A stretch of 6,847 bases of DNA from Smithellaceae bacterium (GTDB lineage Bacteria; Desulfobacterota; Syntrophia; Syntrophales; JAQULV01), in the NCBI GenBank assembly GCA_028718405.1, contig JAQULV010000070.1, forward strand, positions 1 to 6,847, read 5' to 3'. How positions within the stretch are numbered: position 1 is the first letter of the stretch; each line of letters begins with the position of its first letter. The notes under the pieces are model-generated. The model did not search any database. It saw only the letters and a list, made by a program, of their open reading frames with translations, and was not told the origin of the DNA. A program made the translations under genes and the position numbers. Shown here piece by piece: positions 1-6,847 of the stretch.

Positions 1-1002
1 GCGCTGCTGCTGCAGCGCGAAGGATGGACGACGGCGGGGATCACCATGTGCCTCGGTGTCACAACTGCGGAGGGTGACGCGCGTTGCTGCGGTCCCGATG
101 CCATCGAGGGTGCGAAAAGAGTCTGCTGTGTGCTGGGAATTCCCCACTACGTCTCCGATTTCGCCGCGTCCTTGGAGGAAGAGGTGATTGGACGCTTCGT
201 AGCCGAATACCGCCGGGGAAGGACGCCGAATCCCTGCGTGGACTGCAACCGCTACCTCAAGTTCGGCCTGCTGCTTGAAAAGGCGCGGGCCCTGGGTTTC
301 GATTACCTGGCGACGGGGCACTACGCGACCATCGAGGGAGAGGATGATAACTTCATGCTGACGCGCGCGAAGGACAGGCAGAAGGACCAGACATACTTTT
401 TATACGCCATCGGACGCGAAGATCTGGGGTCGATCCTCTTTCCACTGGCGCCTTACAGGAAGGCGGAGGTCCGCGAGTTGGCGAGAGAGGCGAAACTCCC
501 CGCGGCCGAGAAGAAGGAGAGCCAGGATATCTGTTTCGTAACGGAGGGAAGCTACGGCGATTTCGTGGCCGGACGTCTTCAGGACATAAAGCCAGGTCCC
601 ATCGTTGATCTGCAAGGCCGGGCCGTGGGAGAGCATCGGGGCGTCGTCTTCTACACGATCGGCCAGCGCGGAGGACTTCGGATCAGCGCGCCTGAACCTT
701 CATACGTCGTAGCCATCGACGTCGCGAAGAACCGCATTGTCGTCGGGAAAAAGGATGATCTTCTCAGCCGCGAACTGATTGCCGGAGACCTGAATCTCCT
801 CGCTACGGATTGGCCGAGTGAGATAGCGGCGAAGATCCGTTATCGCAAGCGCGAAGCGCCGTGCACGGCTGAATTTGCCCGCGGCAAACTGAAGCTGGTC
901 TTCACGGAAGCCCAGGAGGCGATTACCCCCGGTCAGTCCGTCGTCTGTTACGATGGCGACCGCGTCCTGGGGGGCGGCATCATCGAAGAGGTAATCAAGT
1001 GA
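1..1002 (+). CDS. mnmA: tRNA-specific 2-thiouridylase MnmA, 5' end cut by window edge
   Basis: MnmA activates U34 of Lys, Glu and Gln tRNAs with ATP and inserts sulfur to give 2-thiouridine, acting in the cytoplasm with sulfur from a cysteine desulfurase. The frame is open from base 1 (ALLLQREGWTTAGIT precedes the first in-window Met at 46), and this matches the MnmA segment just after the ATP-binding SGGVDSS loop. The true start and that loop therefore lie upstream, with about 20 residues missing; Met46 is internal. Visible family motifs are TPNPCVDCNR (nt 223-252), GHYA, KDQTYFL, ESQDICFV and YTIGQRGGL. The Cys in DCN (nt 244-246) and in DICF (nt 532-534) correspond to the two catalytic cysteines, C102 and C199, of E. 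coli MnmA. An extra Cys (nt 235-237) gives a PCxxC pattern. The C-terminal beta-barrel tRNA-binding domain is complete. The TGA stop overlaps the nadA start, implying co-transcription. The family call is certain; the upstream extent is unseen. Confidence 0.97.
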   Translation, partial: ALLLQREGWTTAGITMCLGVTTAEGDARCCGPDAIEGAKRVCCVLGIPHYVSDFAASLEEEVIGRFVAEYRRGRTPNPCVDCNRYLKFGLLLEKARALGFDYLATGHYATIEGEDDNFMLTRAKDRQKDQTYFLYAIGREDLGSILFPLAPYRKAEVRELAREAKLPAAEKKESQDICFVTEGSYGDFVAGRLQDIKPGPIVDLQGRAVGEHRGVVFYTIGQRGGLRISAPEPSYVVAIDVAKNRIVVGKKDDLLSRELIAGDLNLLATDWPSEIAAKIRYRKREAPCTAEFARGKLKLVFTEAQEAITPGQSVVCYDGDRVLGGGIIEEVIK

Positions 1003-1913
1003 ACCTGATATCGGACATTCAAAAGCTGAAGAAAGAGCGCAAGGCCGTCATCCTGGCCCACAACTACCAGCTTCCCGAGGTGCAGGACGTGGCCGATTTT
1101 GTGGGCGACTCTCTCGGGCTGAGTATCCAGGCCTCAAGAACCGAGGCGGAAATAATAGTTTTCTGCGGCGTCCACTTTATGGCCGAGACGGCAAAGATCC
1201 TCTCGCCGGGGAAGAAGGTTCTGCTTCCCGATCCCGATTCGGGCTGCCCCATGGCGGACATGATCACGGCCGAGCAACTGAGAATACTGAAGAAGGAACA
1301 CCCCGGAGCCAAGGTCCTCTGTTACGTGAACACCTCGGCGGAGGTAAAGGCGGAGTGCGACATGTGCTGCACGTCAGCCAATGCGGAGGCGATCGTGCGG
1401 GACCATATGAAAGACGAAGGCGAGATCATCTTCGTTCCCGATCAGTATCTGGCCACCTATGTGGCAGAAAAAACGGGACGGGAGTTTTACATCTGGAAAG
1501 GATACTGCCCGACCCATGCGCGGATCCTGCCGGAAAATATCGTCCGTCAGAGGGAGGAGCATCCCCGGGCGGAAGTCCTGGTCCATCCCGAATGCACGCC
1601 GGCCTTGACGGCGATTGCGGATCAGGTGCTTTCCACCGAGGGGATGTGTCGCTACGTGGCCGCTTCGCCCCACGACGAATTCATCGTGGCGACGGAAGTG
1701 GGGATCCTGCACCGCATGGAGAAGGAAAATCCGGGAAAGCGTTTCTATCCCGCCTCGAAATTCGCGATCTGTCTGAATATGAAGCGCACGACCCAAGAGA
1801 AGATCCTCTGGTCGTTGCAGGATTTGGTTCACGAGATTGATGTCCCGGCCCAAACGATCAGCCGGGCGAGAAGGTGTATCGACGGGATGCTTCTGTCGCA
1901 ACCCCGTCGGTGA
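999..1913 (+). CDS. nadA: Quinolinate synthase NadA
   Basis: NadA condenses iminoaspartate (from NadB or aspartate dehydrogenase) with dihydroxyacetone phosphate to make quinolinate in de novo NAD synthesis, using an oxygen-sensitive [4Fe-4S] cluster. The protein is 304 residues, the length of the short NadA class (Thermotoga, Pyrococcus), about 40 fewer than E. coli. The three expected cluster ligands are present: C83 in SGCPMADM, C170 in KGYCPTH and C258 in ICLNMK. Active-site residues are also visible: H21 and Y23 in AHNYQ, Y109/N111 in CYVNTSAEVKA, and HPE at 196-198. The start is GTG at 999, inside the mnmA stop (GTGA overlap), with GAGG at 988-991 seven bases upstream, so translational coupling to mnmA is likely. 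NadB is not in the window. Extra cysteines at 120, 123 and 124 lie in the ECDMCCTSANA segment and are not needed as cluster ligands. Confidence 0.98.
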   Translation: MNLISDIQKLKKERKAVILAHNYQLPEVQDVADFVGDSLGLSIQASRTEAEIIVFCGVHFMAETAKILSPGKKVLLPDPDSGCPMADMITAEQLRILKKEHPGAKVLCYVNTSAEVKAECDMCCTSANAEAIVRDHMKDEGEIIFVPDQYLATYVAEKTGREFYIWKGYCPTHARILPENIVRQREEHPRAEVLVHPECTPALTAIADQVLSTEGMCRYVAASPHDEFIVATEVGILHRMEKENPGKRFYPASKFAICLNMKRTTQEKILWSLQDLVHEIDVPAQTISRARRCIDGMLLSQPRR

Positions 1914-2116
1914 GGAGTCAAGAAGGGAAGGGCGAATCCGGAAGTCCCACTGGCAATGTGATTCCGGATACGCCCGGGAAAGCGACGGGAAGATTACCGA
2001 CACGGGTGAGGTGCGTGAATCCGCCTCCGCCTTCGTCCGTAACCTACCCCGCTGTTCAAACCCTGTCAAGACGCAAAGGAATTGTAAGTCAGTCGTTATT
2101 TTACGCGGAGTCCATT
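1914..2116 (+). promoter_or_regulatory. Structured spacer/leader before fdhD, possibly a divergent riboswitch
   Basis: This is 203 bases between nadA and fdhD with no credible gene. It contains a long hairpin (1930-1975) and a second stem, GGGT-G-AGGT (2004-2012, one G bulged) pairing with ACCTACCC (2042-2049). Some stretches recall cobalamin-riboswitch boxes: GTCAAGAAGGGAA (1917-1929), GCGAATCCGG (1932-1941) and ACGGGAAG (1985-1992) are like the TTAATAGGGAA, GTGCGAATC and GGGAAG segments of known B12 leaders. The core C-G-CCCGC-ACTGT box is only approximated by TCCCACTGG, and no clear terminal GACCTGCC box is seen. The 8-bp perfect stem also competes with the standard fold. It could instead be an unrelated leader RNA or remnant. 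No consensus promoter was found; GGAG at 2107-2110 is the fdhD ribosome-binding site. Confidence 0.35.
1930..1975 (+). other. Long imperfect hairpin in the nadA-fdhD spacer
   Basis: GGGCG (1930-1934) pairs with CGCCC (1971-1975). After an A/A mismatch, ATCCGGAA (1936-1943) pairs perfectly with TTCCGGAT (1962-1969). After an asymmetric internal loop, CAC (1948-1950) pairs with GTG (1958-1960) around the loop TGGCAAT. That is 16 pairs in 46 bases, far more than expected by chance. No T-run follows, so it does not look like an intrinsic terminator. An alternative pairing of CCCG (1973-1976) with CGGG (1986-1989) would open its base, which is the kind of switch a leader RNA could use. Possible roles are a leader-RNA arm, an mRNA processing or stability element between nadA and fdhD, or a protein-binding site. 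Confidence 0.7.
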
Positions 2117-4274
<2,158 letters not shown>

Positions 4275-4299
4275 CCGGACATAACAAGGAGAATATGAA

Positions 4300-5226
4300 A
4301 TGGCAAACATCTATGACGATATAACGAAGACCGTGGGAAGAACGCCTCTGGTCCGGCTTAACCGGATCGCGAAAGACCTGCCGGTTACGGTTCTGATGAA
4401 GGTGGAATCCTTCAATCCTTTGTCGAGCGTGAAGGACCGCATCGGCGTCGCGATGATCGAAGACGCCGAAGCCAAGGGGCTCCTCAAAAAGAACTCCGTC
4501 ATCATCGAGCCGACGAGCGGTAATACGGGAATCGCCCTCGCCTTTGTCGCGGCGGCGAAAGGGTACCGGCTGGTCCTCACGATGCCGGACACGATGAGCA
4601 TCGAGCGGCGGCAGCTCCTCAATATCCTGGGGGCTGAGGTGGTTCTCACGGAAGGCGCCAAGGGGATGAAAGGGGCCGTCGAAAAGGCCGAGGAACTGGT
4701 CCGGACAACGCCTCACAGTTTTATGCCCCAGCAATTCGCCAATCCGGCCAATCCAGCCATCCACCGGAAGACGACGGCGATGGAAATCTGGAACGATACG
4801 GACGGCAAGATAGACTACTTCGTGGCCGGAATCGGCACCGGCGGCACGATCACCGGCGTCGGTGAGGCCCTGAAGGCCAAGCTTAATAACGTGCGGGTCG
4901 TGGGTGTCGAGCCCGCCGACTCCCCCGTCCTTTCGGGCGGGAAACCCGGTCCCCACAAGATCCAGGGGATCGGCGCCGGGTTCGTTCCTGAGGTGCTGGA
5001 CCGCAGCATCGTCGATGAGATCGTGACCGTGGCCCATGAGGATGCCGGCGTCATGTCGAGGCGTTTGGCCAAGGAAGAGGGGATACTCGCCGGGATATCG
5101 AGCGGCGCCGCGCTCTGGGCGGCTCTGAAGGTGGGCGGGCGGAAGGAAGCGGAAGGAAAGACGATCGTGGTGCTCCTGCCTGATACGGGGGAGCGCTACC
5201 TCTCGACGTGGCTCTTCCAGAAATAG
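4300..5226 (+). CDS. cysK: Cysteine synthase A (O-acetylserine sulfhydrylase)
   Basis: CysK makes L-cysteine from O-acetylserine and sulfide using PLP. The 308-residue protein has the fold-type II signatures: GRTPLVRLN (13-21), the Schiff-base lysine K45 in SSVKDR, the substrate loop TSGNTG (72-77), the phosphate-binding GIGTGGT (177-183), [10 protein letters not shown] (221-230), SSGAA (267-271) and DTGERYLST (295-303). The length is that of simple CysK, without the C-terminal CBS regulatory domain of cystathionine beta-synthases. The start ATG 4300 has AAGGAG at 4286-4291, eight bases upstream; a nearby ATG at 4294 is out of frame. It sits 25 bases after metY and 46 before the chosen metX start, so it is almost certainly in the same operon. 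The serine acetyltransferase CysE that makes its substrate is not in the window. CysK rather than CysM is favoured but not proven from the motifs. Confidence 0.96.
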   Translation: MANIYDDITKTVGRTPLVRLNRIAKDLPVTVLMKVESFNPLSSVKDRIGVAMIEDAEAKGLLKKNSVIIEPTSGNTGIALAFVAAAKGYRLVLTMPDTMSIERRQLLNILGAEVVLTEGAKGMKGAVEKAEELVRTTPHSFMPQQFANPANPAIHRKTTAMEIWNDTDGKIDYFVAGIGTGGTITGVGEALKAKLNNVRVVGVEPADSPVLSGGKPGPHKIQGIGAGFVPEVLDRSIVDEIVTVAHEDAGVMSRRLAKEEGILAGISSGAALWAALKVGGRKEAEGKTIVVLLPDTGERYLSTWLFQK

Positions 5227-5257
5227 AAAGCCGATGTCTTTCCCGACCGCGAGAATC

Positions 5258-5262
5258 GAGGA
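5258..5262 (+). promoter_or_regulatory. Ribosome-binding site that decides the metX start
   Basis: GAGGA lies ten bases before ATG 5273. The alternative in-frame ATG at 5234, seven bases after the cysK stop, has only a weak purine stretch (AGAAAG) before it. Confidence 0.65.
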
Positions 5263-5272
5263 TAGCAGTCTC

Positions 5273-6421
5273 ATGAAACAGAAAAACTCCATCGGAGTTG
5301 TGGAAACAAAATATTACACCTTTGCGGCGAAGGAAGGCCTGCGCCTTTCGTCGGGACGGAGTCTAGGTCCGGTGACATTGGCCTATGAGACCTACGGGCA
5401 ATTAAACCCGGACCGCAGCAATGCGATTCTTATTACGCATGCCCTTTCCGGCGACGCACATGCCGCGGGCTACCATACGGGAGACGATACCCCCGGTTGG
5501 TGGGAAGAGATGATCGGCCCCGGCAAGGCCTTCGATACGAATAGATACTTTGTCATCTGCTCTAACGTCATCGGCGGTTGCAAGGGGAGCACGGGACCCG
5601 CATCGGTGGACCCCGCGACGGGGAAACCTTATGCCCTGGATTTTCCCGTGATCACCGTCGCCGACATGGTCGAGGCGCAGAAGCACCTCATCGACCATCT
5701 GTGCATCGACGAGCTGCTCTCTGTAGCCGGAGGTTCCATGGGCGGGATGCAGGCGCTTCAATGGGCCGCCTTTTATCCCGAACGGGTGCTCTCCGTAATC
5801 CCCATTGCGACGGCGCTGAAGCACTCGCCCCAGCAGATCGCCTTCGACGAGGTGATCCGGCAGTCGATCATGGCCGATCCCGCTTGGCGGGAGGGCGACT
5901 ATTACGACGACGGCCAGCCGGAGCGGGGACTGGCCGTGGCGCGGATGATCGGGCATATCACGTTCATGAGCGACCAATCCATGGAGGAGAAGTTCTCCCG
6001 GAAGCTGAAGAACGGCGGCTACAGCTTCCGGTTCGCCGCCGACTTCGAGGTGGAGAACTATCTCCATTATCGAGGCGACAACTTCGTGAAACGCTTCGAC
6101 GCGAACTCGTATCTCTACATCACGAAGGCGATGGACTACTTCGATCTGTCCGGGGGGAGGCTCTTCCCCGAGGGAAAGCCGGCCAAGACGAGGTTTCTGG
6201 TCATCTCCTTCAAATCTGACTGGCTCTACCCGAGCCACCAGTCCCAGGATATCGTTCGCCTGCTGAAGCGGCGGCACGCTGATGCCAGCTACTGCGAGCT
6301 TCCCTCGACTTACGGCCACGACGCCTTTCTGGTCGAGACGGAGGGCCAGACGGCCCTGATCGGGCCCTTCCTGGAGAAGACGGCTGCCCTCAACAAGAAA
6401 GCGGAAATTTATGAAATCTGA
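5273..6421 (+). CDS. metX: Homoserine O-acetyltransferase MetX
   Basis: MetX transfers an acetyl group from acetyl-CoA to homoserine, committing it to methionine synthesis and supplying MetY. It is an alpha/beta-hydrolase-fold acyltransferase. From ATG 5273 it has 382 residues, normal for the family. The catalytic triad is visible: nucleophile S155 in GGSMGGMQ, D316 in SFKSDWLYP and H349 in YGHDAF. Other family motifs are LAYETYG (36-42), ALSGDAHAAG (57-66), PGWWEEMIGPGKAFDT (74-89) and CSNVIGGCKGSTGP (96-109). An upstream in-frame ATG at 5234 would add 13 residues; I prefer 5273 because of the ribosome-binding site and because homologues begin close to the VETKYYTF segment. The stop overlaps the metW start by 11 bases. 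Some MetX-family members use succinyl-CoA. Pairing with MetY-type sulfhydrylase favours acetyl, but substrate specificity is inferred. Confidence 0.95.
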   Translation: MKQKNSIGVVETKYYTFAAKEGLRLSSGRSLGPVTLAYETYGQLNPDRSNAILITHALSGDAHAAGYHTGDDTPGWWEEMIGPGKAFDTNRYFVICSNVIGGCKGSTGPASVDPATGKPYALDFPVITVADMVEAQKHLIDHLCIDELLSVAGGSMGGMQALQWAAFYPERVLSVIPIATALKHSPQQIAFDEVIRQSIMADPAWREGDYYDDGQPERGLAVARMIGHITFMSDQSMEEKFSRKLKNGGYSFRFAADFEVENYLHYRGDNFVKRFDANSYLYITKAMDYFDLSGGRLFPEGKPAKTRFLVISFKSDWLYPSHQSQDIVRLLKRRHADASYCELPSTYGHDAFLVETEGQTALIGPFLEKTAALNKKAEIYEI

Positions 6422-6847
6422 AAAGACAAGATTGGACCATAAAATCATCAGTCGGCTAGTTTCACGCGGCGCGCGTGTGCTGGATCTGGGCTGCGGCGAC
6501 GGCGAACTGCTGGCGCTGCTGGCCAAAGAGAAGGGGTGTCGTGTCCAAGGCATCGAGCTGGACGACGGCGCCATCCATATCTGCATCATGAAAGGCGTCA
6601 GCGTCTACCACGGGGACATCGAAAGCGGACTTGCGGAATACCCCGACCGCTCCTTCGACTATGTGATCCTGAATCAGAGTATGCAGGAGGTGCGCGAGGC
6701 CGATCGTGTGATAGATGAGGCCTTGCGCATCGGGACGAAGGTCATCGTCGGCTTTCCGAACTTCGCGCAATTCAGAGCGCGAGCGATGCTCTTCTTCGGA
6801 GGGAGGGCGCCGGTGACGAGATCGCTTCCCTATCAGTGGTACGACAC
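6411..6847 (+). CDS. metW: Methionine biosynthesis protein MetW, 3' end cut by window edge
   Basis: MetW is a small class I methyltransferase-like protein found beside metX in many proteobacteria and needed with it for methionine synthesis from homoserine, for example in Pseudomonas; its exact biochemical role is less settled than that of MetX. The ATG at 6411 lies inside the end of metX, in another frame, giving an 11-base overlap (6411-6421), with only a weak GGAA upstream, so coupled translation is likely. The 145 residues visible run without a stop to the window edge. Motifs are RVLDLGCGDGELL (22-34), the SAM-binding loop; GIELDD (47-52), strand 2 acidic residue; GDIESGL (68-74); SFDYVILNQSMQEV (81-94); VIVGFPNFAQFR (111-122); and the MetW-typical RAPVTRSLPYQWYD (132-145). 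The family usually has about 200 residues, so roughly a quarter is missing. Confidence 0.95.
   Translation, partial: MKSEKTRLDHKIISRLVSRGARVLDLGCGDGELLALLAKEKGCRVQGIELDDGAIHICIMKGVSVYHGDIESGLAEYPDRSFDYVILNQSMQEVREADRVIDEALRIGTKVIVGFPNFAQFRARAMLFFGGRAPVTRSLPYQWYD

Noticed and set aside
1881..1908. Hairpin GACGGG/CCCGTC at the nadA 3' end as a terminator
   Set aside because: It lies within the coding sequence, has a 16-base loop and no T-run after it.
1874..2116. In-frame N-terminal extension of fdhD from GTG 1874
   Set aside because: The extra 81 residues are low-complexity, overlap the nadA coding end and do not resemble FdhD; ATG 2117 has a good ribosome-binding site and starts the family homology.
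1914..2116. Selenocysteine tRNA or molybdenum-cofactor riboswitch near fdhD
   Set aside because: No tRNA cloverleaf, T-loop or anticodon arm and no Moco-element core motif could be found in the spacer.
5234..5272. Upstream ATG 5234 as the metX start
   Set aside because: It has a weaker ribosome-binding site and would add 13 residues outside the family's usual start. It is not fully excluded.
5402..6589. Long minus-strand reading frame opposite metX and metW
   Set aside because: It is antisense to two genes with clear catalytic motifs, is arginine/proline/histidine-rich and has no recognisable domain; it is a codon-bias shadow.

Overview
The window is a compact, all-plus-strand stretch of a moderately GC-rich bacterial chromosome. 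It carries seven protein genes, five complete and one cut by each edge, and no mobile elements, tRNA/rRNA genes or CRISPR arrays that I can see. The proteins resemble those of anaerobic Deltaproteobacteria/Desulfobacterota (for example syntrophic or sulfate-reducing lineages). That placement is an inference from protein character and gene set: a short NadA with three cluster cysteines, an MnmA with a PCxxC motif, fdhD, and a direct-sulfhydrylation methionine route. It is not a proven taxonomic assignment.

Layout. Positions 1-1002 hold the 3' part of mnmA (tRNA 2-thiouridylase). It overlaps nadA (quinolinate synthase, 999-1913) by four bases. A 203-base spacer (1914-2116) follows, with a strong long hairpin and a second stem; it has some sequence likeness to cobalamin-riboswitch boxes but no convincing match. 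fdhD (2117-2905) encodes the sulfurtransfer accessory protein for formate dehydrogenase. After a 79-base gap comes a methionine/cysteine block: metY (2985-4274), cysK (4300-5226), metX (5273-6421) and metW (6411 to the window end, overlapping metX by 11 bases).

How they fit together. MetX activates homoserine as an O-acyl ester, with MetW as its usual genetic partner. MetY replaces the acyl group with sulfide to give homocysteine. CysK makes cysteine from O-acetylserine and sulfide. Cysteine is the sulfur source for cysteine desulfurases, which feed MnmA, FdhD and the iron-sulfur cluster that NadA needs. The window therefore reads as a sulfur-assimilation and sulfur-delivery neighbourhood. 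The individual genes are well-known families. The least explained parts are the structured spacer before fdhD and FdhD's single cysteine at the usual CxxC site. I see no clear evidence of a wholly new system.
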